NCBI RefSeq assembly: GCF_014639255.1
Contig: NZ_BMFV01000028.1
Location: forward strand, 1-63,345
DNA from: Pullulanibacillus pueri
GTDB taxonomy: Bacteria > Bacillota > Bacilli > Bacillales > Sporolactobacillaceae
DNA length: 63,345 bases
Direction: 5' to 3'
Shown here: one piece after another, positions 9,798 to 19,987 of the stretch
Layout of the letters: every line of letters begins with the position of its first letter
How positions within the stretch are numbered: the stretch's first letter is position 1
Notes under the pieces: model-generated
Database searches by the model: none
The model's input: only the letters and a program-made list of their open reading frames with translations
What the model was told of the DNA's origin: nothing
Made by a program: the position numbers and the translations under genes

Positions 9798-10857
9798 TTT
9801 TTTTTCGATAATCGACATAATGGTTGACGAGCACCTTTAAGATCACAAAGGCGGGAACGGCTAGCAACATACCCACAACACCGGCGATATCACCGCCAAT
9901 GACAAGGGATAGCATAATAAAAATCGGATGAATATGCACGCTTTTTCCCACAATAATAGGACTAAAAACATTCCCTTCTAGAAATTGCACCACAAGAACA
10001 ATCACCAAAACTAAAATCACCTTTTTTATGGATAATGTCACAGCAATTAATAAGGCAGGTACGGCGCCAATGACTGGGCCAAAATAAGGAATAATATCCG
10101 TGATACCCATAAATATGCCTAATAGCAAAGAATAGGGAATATGGAGCAGCCACAATCCTATGAAGGAGACAATCCCCACAACTAAGCAAACCAAAAGCTG
10201 GCCCCGGATGTAACTCCCTAATGATTCATCAATATCACGGATCAGTGATTGCCCAGGAGAGCGTAAACGTTCAGGGGTGTGCCGATAGATCCATTCCTTA
10301 ACCCGATCAAAATCCTTTAATAAATAAAAGACAATGAACGGAATTAACAATAAGGTAAAAATGGATTTAAAGATATTTTGAATGCCTAAAATAAGTCTCC
10401 TTACAAGGTGGTTGAGTCCACTCTCTAAGGACGCGAGAATCCGATCAAAATGATCATGGAGCGTTTCAGGAAAATCTGATGTCGCATAGTAAATATGGTT
10501 CACATTATCTTGATACATCTCTTGCAAGTTTGGCCCCTGCTTTGCAAAACTTCTTAGCTGCTCATAAACAATAGGCGCTCCTTTGACACATGCAAAAGTG
10601 ATTCCGCCAAAGAACAAGAGATACACGATAAGAATAGCCAATGCTCTTGGCATCCCTTGTTTATGTAATTTTTCAATTAGCGGATGAAGAAGATAGGCAA
10701 TGAGACACGCGATTAAAAAAGGGGCTAAAATTTTGAGGGCATAGCCTAAAGCCATCCCGATATAAGGAAATAATTTGAGTAAAAACCAACAGTTTAAGAA
10801 AAACAAAATTAAAACAGCTAATCTCTTTACCCAATCAAGAGCCGTCCATTTTCTCAT
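9775..10857 (-). CDS. yrrI: AI-2E family transporter (YrrI-like)
   Basis: 360-aa integral membrane protein of the AI-2E/PerM family (UPF0118). About eight hydrophobic helices are visible: two pairs at the N terminus (about 10-80), a soluble loop at roughly 95-145, then five helices, with the family-typical GIFMGITDIIPYFGPVIGAVPA segment (longer than 20 residues, key residues DIIPYFGP around 258-265) and VVQFLEGNVFSPIIVG. Members export small molecules or act as Na+/H+ exchangers; the substrate here cannot be told. GGAGGGG precedes the ATG. It corresponds to yrrI next to alaS in B. subtilis. Confidence 0.88.
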   Translation of the reverse strand: MRKWTALDWVKRLAVLILFFLNCWFLLKLFPYIGMALGYALKILAPFLIACLIAYLLHPLIEKLHKQGMPRALAILIVYLLFFGGITFACVKGAPIVYEQLRSFAKQGPNLQEMYQDNVNHIYYATSDFPETLHDHFDRILASLESGLNHLVRRLILGIQNIFKSIFTLLLIPFIVFYLLKDFDRVKEWIYRHTPERLRSPGQSLIRDIDESLGSYIRGQLLVCLVVGIVSFIGLWLLHIPYSLLLGIFMGITDIIPYFGPVIGAVPALLIAVTLSIKKVILVLVIVLVVQFLEGNVFSPIIVGKSVHIHPIFIMLSLVIGGDIAGVVGMLLAVPAFVILKVLVNHYVDYRKKIDKESET

Positions 10858-11227
10858 GAGAACCCCTCCAGCCTTTAGTTTGCCACAGACTGGAGAAAGT
10901 TATAATATAAAATCGCAATCAAATCCGCAACTCTCATTAGCCATTTTACATTATTTCTCGCTGGTGAAATAGCTTGCGACGTAACGATCATGTACACAAA
11001 ACAAAAAGTGAAACTCACAAACGGCGCACGAATCAAGGCTGAAATTAACAAAACAGCACTGCGCTTGCACTAAAGACAGCTTCTTCTAACAAAAAAAGCG
11101 TCACAGCAATCAAGTGATTGAAGCGGAAATCCACACCATCCTGATGACCAGAAATTTTCTTTCTGATCTTTTATATAAAAAACGGAGCCGATGTCAATCA
11201 TCGTCCCCGTTTTTCGTCCCTTCCTTT
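10858..11227. other. Intergenic stretch with an R1 tail fragment
   Basis: No gene seen. At 11105-11155 the sequence TTGAAGCGGAAATCCACACC and CCTGATGACCAGAA repeats the right end of the R1 element at 2500-2540. The remainder contains the operon terminator at 11177-11215 and no other recognisable structure. Confidence 0.6.
11177..11215 (-). terminator. Terminator of the TPR-recD2-zinc ribbon operon
   Basis: AAAACGGGGACGATG / CATCGGCTCCGTTTTTT hairpin with T-run on the minus strand, just past the zinc-ribbon gene. Confidence 0.88.
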
Positions 11228-11419
11228 TTAACCCTCTTGAACGTTTAAATCTTGTTCTTCAAATAAATCATCAAGTGTGGTTAAACTGCCGTCCTCTTCA
11301 ACTTGATTAAGAGAAAGCTTATTATTTGTAAGTGTTAATTCTATAAAACAATCCCAGCAATAATATTGATTCACGCCTATTTTTCCTAGATTTTTATTTT
11401 TACAATTTGGACAATGCAT
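11228..11419 (-). CDS. Small zinc-ribbon protein of unknown function
   Basis: 63-aa protein. Two CxxC knuckles, C3-C6 and C21-C24 (HCPNCKN and YCWDC), predict a single zinc ribbon, followed by a short acidic tail rich in Glu, Asp and Leu. I use the ATG at 11419, which has AGAGGTGA at good distance; a GTG three codons earlier overlaps that site. It sits 43 bases downstream of recD2 and before the operon terminator, so it is probably co-transcribed with recD2. Similar tiny Cys4 proteins occur at this locus in Bacillus. Function unknown. Confidence 0.75.
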   Translation of the reverse strand: MHCPNCKNKNLGKIGVNQYYCWDCFIELTLTNNKLSLNQVEEDGSLTTLDDLFEEQDLNVQEG

Positions 11420-11462
11420 CAGGTTCACCTCTGGTCACCATTTTGCCCAAAGAGTCATTCAT

Positions 11463-13790
11463 TCATACTTCCTCTTCAAAATCCTCTATCGAAAGTTCTG
11501 ATAGAGCCAACGCTTCTGTGCCTAACCGCTCGATTAATTTTTCTTTTAACATCGAGTTTCGCCGGTCGACATGGGTTTGTTCTATGGAATATTCCAATGC
11601 CTTGATGTCACCACAGAGAATGAGAAAGGATTTACTTCTGGTGATCGCTGTATAAACAAGATTGCGCTTGAGCATACGGTGATAGCCTTTGACAATCGGC
11701 AGAACAACAATGGGAAACTCACTTCCCTGCGATTTATGAATCGAGCAACAATAAGCAAGTGTGAGCTGATTTAAGTCTCTTTTTAAATAGACAATCTCTT
11801 TACCATCAAACGAAACAACCAATTGATCCTCTTTCTCTGTCGTTTCCTTGGCCCTAAAAATCGCCACCACTTCACCAATGTCCCCATTAAAAACCCCTTC
11901 GTCGGGATTATTTACGAGTTGTAAAACTTTATCGCCTGTGCGAAAGAGCTTGTCTCCGAAGGTTAAGGTGCGTTTACTATCACTTTCAGGATTAAATAGG
12001 TTTTGCAGAGCAGTATTCATTGCATCAATTCCCGCACTCCCCCTATAAATAGGGACCAGCACTTGAATATCCATAGCCGTAAAGCCCTTTTTTATTGCAT
12101 TATTACAAACTTGGCAGACAACATCAACCACTTGATTCTGGTGACAGTTAAAAAAGCTCCGATCTCCCGTCTGTTGGCCGATCGTTTCCGGAAGTCTTCC
12201 TTGTTTAATCTCATGAGCAAGCTCGATAATTGAGGAATCCTCGGATTGCCTATAAATATCCGTCAGACGCACCGTTGGAATCACCTCAGAATGCAAAAAA
12301 TCATTGAGCACTTGACCCGGTCCCACCGAAGGTAATTGATCCTCATCACCGACGACAATCACCTGCATAGGCAATGGTAAAGACTTAAAGAGCTGATTCG
12401 CAAGCCATAGATCAACCATCGACATTTCATCGATAATCAGAAGTTTTCCTTCAATCGGATGTTCCTCATCGTGATCATAGCCGCTGCCTCCCCGCCAGCC
12501 TAACAGCCGATGGATCGTCACCGCTGGGAGTCCCGTCGATTCACTCATACGTTTAGCCGCCCGCCCTGTTGGTGCTGCTAATAAAAACGGAAAGGACTCC
12601 TCTTTATCCTTGTAGTCTTTAGGGTTAAGAGAGAACCCTCGAAGTTCAGCGACAATCTCTACAATTCCCTTTATAACCGTGGTCTTACCAGTTCCTGGCC
12701 CCCCCGTTAAAAGCATAATAGGAGAATGAATCGCAGTTTGAATGGCTTCTTTTTGTGAAGGAGCGTATTGAATATTTAATCGCTCCTCCAAGGCCCCTAA
12801 GGCTTCTAAAAATTCACTTTCTGAGAATTCATTTTCGAAGTCGGTTTGCTCTGATAATTTTTTTATGCTTGTGACAAGCCCTTTTTCAGCAAAATAGAGT
12901 GAAGGAAGATAAACGTTGAGTTCTTCAATAATTAACTGTCCCTTTTCTTCAAGCACATCTAGTTCATTTTCAATCGAACCAACATCCACCTCTGCTTGTT
13001 TCGTTGAAAGTAGCTCCTGAACACCATCTACGGTCTCAGCAAAAGTCATAAAAACATGACCCTCGTTCTGAGCTTTCTCATTTAGCCAATACAGGCAACC
13101 TGCTTGAATTCGTTCAGGATGATTGCCTACTAAACCCAATCGCTTGCCAATCTCATCAGCCCGATGAAAACCAATCCCCTCAATATCTTGAACCAATCGA
13201 TAGGGATTCTCCTCTATTATTCTGACAGCGTCATTCCCATAGGCTTGATAGATTTTCGTGGACAGCTGCGTGCCAAAACCATAATCCGAGAGCGCAATCA
13301 TCACCTTTTCCAAGCCTTCATGTGCCATTAAGGTTTCGGCAATTTGGAGAGCTTTATCCTCTGGCAGTTTCGGCACATCACTTAAACATTGGGGCTGATT
13401 TAGAATTTGAGTAATCGCTGTCTCTCCTAAGTGGGCCACAATTCTCTCCGCCGTTGACTTACCTATCCCTGGAAAGAGTTCACCTGAGAGGTACTGCACA
13501 ACGCCATCCTTAGATTGGGGAAGAAGTTTGCGAAATTGTTCAACCTCATATTGTTGTCCGTATTTGGGGTGCATTTTTATTTTGCCAAAAAATTGATAGC
13601 TCTCATGAAGATGAATAACTGGAAAAAAACCAAAAAGTGCAATGTCCTTATCCTCAATGGCTTCATTGGTTTCCTCAACACGAATCCTTAAGACCGTATA
13701 GCCATTTTCCTCATTACGAAAAACGATATGATGAGGTATTCCTTTCACATATTTTTTTTCTTCAGCAAAAAGATCCATAGATTCCATCAT
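11463..13790 (-). CDS. recD2: RecD2-type ATP-dependent DNA helicase (YrrC)
   Basis: 5'-3' helicase of superfamily 1B acting in replication fork maintenance and repair without RecBC. 775 aa. The N-terminal OB-like region (about 10-95) precedes helix-hairpin-helix repeats (LFPGIGKSTAERI and GIGFHRADEIGKRLG), then the helicase core: Walker A GGPGTGKTT near 362-370, Walker B IIDEMSM, GDEDQLPSVGPG, and the C-terminal HKSQGSEF and YTAITRSK motifs. The long N-terminal extension distinguishes RecD2 from RecD1. Its ATG overlaps the stop of the TPR gene (ATGA), so the two are coupled. Confidence 0.95.
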   Translation of the reverse strand: MMESMDLFAEEKKYVKGIPHHIVFRNEENGYTVLRIRVEETNEAIEDKDIALFGFFPVIHLHESYQFFGKIKMHPKYGQQYEVEQFRKLLPQSKDGVVQYLSGELFPGIGKSTAERIVAHLGETAITQILNQPQCLSDVPKLPEDKALQIAETLMAHEGLEKVMIALSDYGFGTQLSTKIYQAYGNDAVRIIEENPYRLVQDIEGIGFHRADEIGKRLGLVGNHPERIQAGCLYWLNEKAQNEGHVFMTFAETVDGVQELLSTKQAEVDVGSIENELDVLEEKGQLIIEELNVYLPSLYFAEKGLVTSIKKLSEQTDFENEFSESEFLEALGALEERLNIQYAPSQKEAIQTAIHSPIMLLTGGPGTGKTTVIKGIVEIVAELRGFSLNPKDYKDKEESFPFLLAAPTGRAAKRMSESTGLPAVTIHRLLGWRGGSGYDHDEEHPIEGKLLIIDEMSMVDLWLANQLFKSLPLPMQVIVVGDEDQLPSVGPGQVLNDFLHSEVIPTVRLTDIYRQSEDSSIIELAHEIKQGRLPETIGQQTGDRSFFNCHQNQVVDVVCQVCNNAIKKGFTAMDIQVLVPIYRGSAGIDAMNTALQNLFNPESDSKRTLTFGDKLFRTGDKVLQLVNNPDEGVFNGDIGEVVAIFRAKETTEKEDQLVVSFDGKEIVYLKRDLNQLTLAYCCSIHKSQGSEFPIVVLPIVKGYHRMLKRNLVYTAITRSKSFLILCGDIKALEYSIEQTHVDRRNSMLKEKLIERLGTEALALSELSIEDFEEEV

Positions 13791-14479
13791 AGCTGCTCGT
13801 CCTTAATCTCATTGTTTCCTTCAACGGCGCTTTCAAGTGCTCTCAAACCATTGGCAGCAAGAACGTGGTCTTTTTGATGCTTTATAGCTGTTTGAAATGC
13901 CATTATGGCTTCAGCCGTTTGACCTCTGGAAGCTAAAGCCACCCCTTTATTATAATGAGCATCCGCATGTTCAGGTTGCTGTTCAATCACTTGATCAAAC
14001 TGCTGAAGAGCCAGTTGAAGAGAACCTAATTTGGCTAGACAAAGTGCATATTGGAACCGCGCCTCACTATCTTGTTCGTTCAACTCAACGGCCCGTTGGA
14101 GATGAACAAGGCCCATCATCAATTGACTGAGATTCACATAAGACATTCCGAGCATATAATGGATATCGCCGTCGTCAGTAACTCCATTTTGTTCTGCCAA
14201 TTGAAAACATGGAATCGCCTCTTCATACCGTTCAAGTTCGTAAAGGGCGTTTCCTAACCCATATGATGCCGGAGCATAATCAGATTGAAGTTCTAATGCT
14301 TTATTAAAAAAAGCAAGTGCACGTGCTGGTTCATGGATGGTTAATAATAGGTTACCAAAATTACTATACCCTATTGGATCTTTCGGGTGGTCCTCGATAG
14401 CACGATTAAAAGCTTCCGCTGCTTTCTCTATTGCTTTTTCCTTTAAATAGGTATGCCCCTGTTTGTTCCAATCTATCAT
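13787..14479 (-). CDS. yrrB: TPR repeat protein (YrrB-like)
   Basis: 230-aa soluble protein built almost entirely of tetratricopeptide repeats, about six units of 34 residues. Repeated G-N-A-L-Y/F and A-x-x-x-F-x-x-A-I signatures are visible (AFNRAIEDHPKDPIGYSNFG, ALAFFNKALELQ, AIPCFQLAEQ, ALQQFDQVIEQQPEHADAHY). I start at 14479, where GGGGGGAG precedes the ATG and the product begins MIDWNKQG; a longer in-frame extension lacks a ribosome-binding site. TPR proteins scaffold complexes; the partner is unknown. Coupled by a four-base overlap to recD2, as yrrB-yrrC in B. subtilis. Confidence 0.88.
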   Translation of the reverse strand: MIDWNKQGHTYLKEKAIEKAAEAFNRAIEDHPKDPIGYSNFGNLLLTIHEPARALAFFNKALELQSDYAPASYGLGNALYELERYEEAIPCFQLAEQNGVTDDGDIHYMLGMSYVNLSQLMMGLVHLQRAVELNEQDSEARFQYALCLAKLGSLQLALQQFDQVIEQQPEHADAHYNKGVALASRGQTAEAIMAFQTAIKHQKDHVLAANGLRALESAVEGNNEIKDEQL

Positions 14480-14734
14480 AATGCTCCCCCCGTTACACAG
14501 AAAATCTCTCATAAGTATATCAAAAATAGACAAGCCCTGGAAACAGGGGGACTTGAAAATAACTGTTTTAATAGGAGTAGAAATATTTGCCGCCTCTTTC
14601 ATTTGTAACAAGGGCATCCATCAGCACCTATTGGAATGGAAAGGAAAGTCTAACATCCGAAACACTTCAACAAAGAGATGTTCCTCAGCATCATCGCCTC
14701 ATTTATGGATAAAACGCCCCTTCTTTCAAATTGA

Positions 14735-14774
14735 GAAAAGAGGAGCCACCCATTTTAGGCTCTCCTCTTTTAAA
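14735..14774 (-). terminator. hmp terminator
   Basis: AAAAGAGGAGAGCC / GTGGCTCCTCTTTT hairpin about 50 bases past the hmp stop. An R1-like fragment (TGTTCCTCAGCATC) lies at about 14630-14690. Confidence 0.85.
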
Positions 14775-14822
14775 AGTACGATATTGGGTTCCTTCCATTT
14801 TTGATGACTTAAGATTCCCCGC

Positions 14823-16043
14823 TTAAGCTTCTTCCAAAAGACTAATCGGATTAAACACTTCATAATGGCTACGCTCTTTAGGCACGCCCCATTCTTTTAA
14901 TGCATTGTTTACTGCTTTCATAAAAGGGACAGGACCACAAAAATAAAAATGGGCTTGATTGTTAGGAAGTATTTTTTTCAACCATTCAAGATCAATGTAA
15001 CCTTCTTTAGCATAGCTTTTAGCTTCTTGATCTTCTTTGGACGGTTTTTCATAACAAAGAAATGCCTTTAATCGATCATTCTTCTCCACTAAATGGTGAA
15101 CCTCTTCCTTCATAGCGTAGGTCGAACTATTTAGTGTCGCATGAATAAAAGTGACGACACGATCCGGTTGTGTTTGAGCCAAGGTTTTAAACATACTTAA
15201 AATAGGTGTAATCCCAATTCCTCCACTAATCAACACTATAGGAAGACCGTCGTCTGTCAATGTGAAGTCACCTGCAGGAGCAGCGAATTGTAGGGTGTCC
15301 CCTTCCTTCACCGAATGATGAAGATAGTTTGAAACAATCCCTTCTGGAGCTTTCCCCTGCGCCTGCTCACGTTTAACACTTATGCGATAATACTCCTTTC
15401 CAGGACTTTCAGATAAACTATAATGCCTTATATGTGTATACTGTTCTCCCTCTATATTGGCTTTTAACGTGAGGTATTGCCCGGCTTTATAAGTAGGAAT
15501 CGCTTTTCCATCAGCAGGTTTTAAATAAAATGACGTGACATCTTCTGTCTCCTTTACCTTTTGATCGACACGAAAATCTCTAGCCCCTAACCAGCCGCCT
15601 GGTTGCTGTTCTGTTTGATTGTATAACTCTCGCTCAATTGAAATGAAGATATCCGCTATATAATTATAGGCTTGGCCCCATGCCTGAAGCACTTCATCTG
15701 TCGCTGCCTTTCCTAAAACATCTTTAACAGCCTGAAGCAGAGTCTCCCCAACAACAGGATATTGGTTCGCCTGGACCCCTAAAGCCCTATGCTTCTCTGT
15801 AATTCTTCTGACTAAGGGCTTGATGGCATCTAAATTGTCAATATTTTCTCCTGCTGCATAAACGGAATAGGCAAGCGCCTCTTGTTGAATGCCTCTTTTT
15901 TGGTTAGTTTGATTAAAAATATTATAAAGTTCAGGTGCCTTCGCAAAGAGGAGTTTATAGAAATGTTCACCAATTTTTTTACTTTGCTTTTTTAGTACGG
16001 GAGCCGTTGATTTCACTATCTCTAAGGTTGTTGCATCGAGCAT
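14823..16043 (-). CDS. hmp: Flavohaemoglobin (nitric oxide dioxygenase)
   Basis: Oxidises NO to nitrate with O2 and NAD(P)H, protecting against nitrosative stress (cytoplasm). 406 aa from the ATG at 16043, which follows GGAAGGTG. The globin domain (1-137) has the exact catalytic residues of E. coli Hmp: Y29, Q53 and proximal H85. It is followed by the FAD domain (RHYSLSES) and the NAD domain (GGIGITPILSMF, YFCGPVPFM). The gene has its own terminator and is not part of the conserved Bacillus order here, so it looks inserted between the TPR and mnmA units. No clear NsrR or ResD site could be recognised upstream. Confidence 0.95.
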   Translation of the reverse strand: MLDATTLEIVKSTAPVLKKQSKKIGEHFYKLLFAKAPELYNIFNQTNQKRGIQQEALAYSVYAAGENIDNLDAIKPLVRRITEKHRALGVQANQYPVVGETLLQAVKDVLGKAATDEVLQAWGQAYNYIADIFISIERELYNQTEQQPGGWLGARDFRVDQKVKETEDVTSFYLKPADGKAIPTYKAGQYLTLKANIEGEQYTHIRHYSLSESPGKEYYRISVKREQAQGKAPEGIVSNYLHHSVKEGDTLQFAAPAGDFTLTDDGLPIVLISGGIGITPILSMFKTLAQTQPDRVVTFIHATLNSSTYAMKEEVHHLVEKNDRLKAFLCYEKPSKEDQEAKSYAKEGYIDLEWLKKILPNNQAHFYFCGPVPFMKAVNNALKEWGVPKERSHYEVFNPISLLEEA

Positions 16044-16275
16044 TGTTGTTTCACCTTCCAATCTCGCGTTATTTTTTTACCCCTCCGAATAAGCATTTGT
16101 CATAATTGATAGTCCTATTCCATTTTTCATTTCGCTTCCTATCAGGAATGAACACGTAAAAAACAACGTTCCTACATCACATTAACTTACATTTTTTAAG
16201 CAAAACCGGACAATGAGTGGCAGACAAATCCTTTTAAGATGCAGAAAGGTTTTTAATACCAAAATGCACCAGCAG

Positions 16276-16303
16276 CAAAAAAGCCCTTGCACTAGGCAAG
16301 AGC
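16276..16303 (-). terminator. mnmA operon terminator
   Basis: GCTCTTGC / GCAAGGGC hairpin then TTTTTTG on the minus strand, directly past the mnmA stop. Confidence 0.88.
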
Positions 16304-16309
16304 TTCTTC

Positions 16310-17437
<1,128 letters not shown>

Positions 17438-17463
17438 TCACCTCCTTTTAATCAAAATATTTA

Positions 17464-18609
17464 TCAAAGCATACGTTTAACCGTCTGTGCTATAATTTTA
17501 GCGGCTTGGGTCACTTGCTCTTCCGTATTATATAACCCAAAGCTGATGCGAATCGAACTTTTTGCTTGCTCGGCCTCTTTTCCATACATGGCGGATAAAA
17601 CATGGGAAGGTTCAACAGAGCCTGCTGTACAAGCGGAACCACTGGAAACAGCTACTCCGCCAAGATCTAAAGCTGTCAAAAAAGGCTCAACTTTAATTCC
17701 CGGGAAATAGAGATTAAGAATATGGGAAAGGCAATCTTTGACATCCCCATTGACCGAAAAATCAATGTGTTGTTCTTCTAAATACTGAAGGATAATCGTC
17801 TGCAGGCGGCGATAGTGGCTATCATTCTCATCACGATTTTCAGCAGCTAATACTAACGCCTTCTCTAATCCAACAATGCCTGGTACATTATGGGTTCCTG
17901 CCCGACGCTTTCTTTCTTGCTCGCCACCATGTTGGTAGGGTGAAAACGGCGTCCCTTCTTTCACATAAAGGAAACCAACCCCTTTTGGACCGTTGATTTT
18001 ATGAGCAACCATTGACATTAAGTCGACACCTAACGCTTGAACCTCTACCTTTTTCACACCAAAAGCTTGTACTGCATCTGTATGAAAAAGAGCGGAATGC
18101 TCTTCCAGAATCTGCGCCATTTCCCTGATGGGTTGTATCGTACCGACTTCATTATTTCCGTACATGACCGTGACAAGAATGGTATCCTCCCTTATGGCCT
18201 GCTGAAATTCATCTAATTGAATACGCCCCTTTTCATCCACATCTAAATAAGTGACTTCAAAACCTTGAGTCTCCAGATACTGACACGTATGAAGGACAGC
18301 ATGATGCTCAATTTTTGAAGTAATGATGTGGTTTCCCTTCGCTTTCATGGCCATGGCTGTTCCAATAATCGCTGTATTATCCGCTTCCGTACCGCCACTT
18401 GTAAATACAATTTCATTGGGCTTGGCACCAATGGCTTTAGCGATGTTTTCACGCGCATCATCAACAAGCTTCCGCGCTTCTCTTCCAAAATAGTGAATAC
18501 TGGACGGATTTCCAAAGACCTTTTGATAAATAGGGAGCATGGACTCTAACACTTTCGGATGAAGCGGTGTTGTTGCCGCATGATCGAGATAAATATGTTC
18601 CATCTTCAT
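17464..18609 (-). CDS. iscS: Cysteine desulfurase (YrvO/IscS type)
   Basis: PLP-dependent enzyme that takes sulfur from cysteine and passes it as persulfide, here most likely to MnmA. 381 aa. The PLP lysine is K204 in VAHKINGPKG; the persulfide cysteine is C327 in SSGSACTAGS, in a long loop as in group I (IscS/NifS) enzymes. The start is ATG 18609, with a second ATG two codons later. Gap to cymR 27 bases, to mnmA 32 bases. A YrvO-type tRNA desulfurase is more likely than SufS or NifS given these neighbours. Confidence 0.94.
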   Translation of the reverse strand: MKMEHIYLDHAATTPLHPKVLESMLPIYQKVFGNPSSIHYFGREARKLVDDARENIAKAIGAKPNEIVFTSGGTEADNTAIIGTAMAMKAKGNHIITSKIEHHAVLHTCQYLETQGFEVTYLDVDEKGRIQLDEFQQAIREDTILVTVMYGNNEVGTIQPIREMAQILEEHSALFHTDAVQAFGVKKVEVQALGVDLMSMVAHKINGPKGVGFLYVKEGTPFSPYQHGGEQERKRRAGTHNVPGIVGLEKALVLAAENRDENDSHYRRLQTIILQYLEEQHIDFSVNGDVKDCLSHILNLYFPGIKVEPFLTALDLGGVAVSSGSACTAGSVEPSHVLSAMYGKEAEQAKSSIRISFGLYNTEEQVTQAAKIIAQTVKRML

Positions 18610-18636
18610 ACACTTCCTATATCTAACATTCCATAA

Positions 18637-19059
18637 TTAAATGTAAAACATATCAGGATCTTGCACATGATCTTCTTGATCAAAGTCAATCAGATCAGCA
18701 AGTGTCGTATTTTCTAACACATCTTTTACAGCATCACGAATCTTTAACCATAATTCTCGCTTAGCAGGATCATCATCATCCATGATTTCCACAGGACGAA
18801 TCGGTCCCTCTAATACTCGAATAATATCCGCTGTTGTGATCTCTTGTGGCTCATTCGCCAGAACATATCCGCCATAGGCTCCTCTTATGCTATTGACCAA
18901 ACCGGCATTGCGAAGCGGTGCTATCAATTGTTCAAGGTAGTGCTCTGATAATTGATGATTTTCCGCAATCACTTTTAAAGCCAAGGGGCCTTTACCGTAA
19001 TGTTTTGCTAATGCCATCATGATGGTGAGTCCGTATCTTCCTTTTGTCGATATTTTCAT
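18637..19059 (-). CDS. cymR: Rrf2 family regulator CymR
   Basis: 140-aa winged-helix regulator of the Rrf2 family. In B. subtilis CymR represses cysteine and sulfur acquisition genes together with CysK. Family features: MKISTKGRYGL start, the recognition helix around LSEHYLEQLIAPLRNAGLV and the wing GAYGGYVLA. The protein has no cysteine at all, so it cannot carry the Fe-S cluster of IscR or NsrR, which favours CymR. It is upstream of iscS and mnmA. Its start codon and ribosome-binding site lie inside the 3' end of the upstream membrane protein gene (68-base overlap). Confidence 0.92.
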   Translation of the reverse strand: MKISTKGRYGLTIMMALAKHYGKGPLALKVIAENHQLSEHYLEQLIAPLRNAGLVNSIRGAYGGYVLANEPQEITTADIIRVLEGPIRPVEIMDDDDPAKRELWLKIRDAVKDVLENTTLADLIDFDQEDHVQDPDMFYI

Positions 19060-19699
19060 GAACAGCCCGCCCTTCTAACATTATAGTTATCATTTTTTTA
19101 GATATTGGAAGTAAAATCCCTACGATTGAGCCGATGGTGAGACCAAACAAAATCGTCCCAATTGAGACAGGACCTCCTAAAAGCCAGCCCATGAGCAGGA
19201 CAACGCCTTCCATCGCTCGTCTTATATGTGACAATTTCCAACCTGTTAACTCCACTAGATAAAGCATAAGGCTATCGCGGGGGCCAGCACCACGATTAGC
19301 TGCAATATAAATACTAATCCCGAGCCCTTGAATAAAAATCCCTAACATCAGTATGACCCATTTTACCCACAATCCTTCAGGAGTGGGTAAAACAGCTAAA
19401 AAAAAGTCAATAAAAAGCCCGACAAGGATCATATTAGCAAGGGCACCTGCTTTTGGCCAGGATTTTGTTAATAGGCACGTCGAACCTACCACAAGACTCC
19501 CAACCAGAATGGACCATGTCCCCACTGTCAATCCGAAGTGCTTAAAGAGACCAATGTGCAATACATCCCACGGCGTCGCGCCTAAATTGGCCTGAATGAC
19601 TAAAGCAATTCCTAAAGACATGATAATAAGTCCAAATAAAAAAACACCCCAGTATCCTAATTGCTTTCCTGAGGACTTTATCCATAATTTAGTCGTCAA
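18992..19699 (-). CDS. YczE/YitT-like integral membrane protein
   Basis: About 235 aa with five to six hydrophobic helices: GVFLFGLIIMSLGIALVIQ, then GTWSILVGSLVVG, ILVGLFIDFFLAVL, WVILMLGIFIQGLGISIYIAA and VVLLMGWLLGG. The GATPWDVLHIG and GAGPRDSLMLYL motifs are typical of the YczE branch of the YitT-like superfamily. Function is unknown; B. subtilis YczE is needed for bacillaene/surfactin-related peptide production in an undefined way. I choose the TTG at 19699 (GGAG upstream), but another TTG eight codons earlier is possible. The last 22 codons overlap cymR, giving a charged His-rich tail. Not in this place in B. subtilis. Confidence 0.72.
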   Translation of the reverse strand: MTTKLWIKSSGKQLGYWGVFLFGLIIMSLGIALVIQANLGATPWDVLHIGLFKHFGLTVGTWSILVGSLVVGSTCLLTKSWPKAGALANMILVGLFIDFFLAVLPTPEGLWVKWVILMLGIFIQGLGISIYIAANRGAGPRDSLMLYLVELTGWKLSHIRRAMEGVVLLMGWLLGGPVSIGTILFGLTIGSIVGILLPISKKMITIMLEGRAVHENIDKRKIRTHHHDGISKTLR

Positions 19700-19987
19700 A
19701 GTTTGACACTCCGCTCTTCTCAACTTTTGTTGCCGCTTAACTTCAACATCACTTCAGGTCACGTTCATATAAGATAGACACACTAAGTATATCACGAATA
19801 CAGAGCCTTGGGTATGGTCTGACCAACATCTTATTTATACTTAACGTGGGAAGATCTTTTTAGGTCCCATTTATTGATGGTATAATGGCAAGACAAAGAA
19901 CCAAAGATTCAACCCTAACAATATATTAAAAGAGGAATTCCATGTTCCTATATATACTTGCACTACTCTTAGAAAGGAAGATCCCCC

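Noticed and set aside
14463..14804. Plus-strand frame of 113 codons between the TPR gene and hmp
   Set aside because: It covers the hmp terminator and the TPR start on the other strand; composition is that of a shadow frame.
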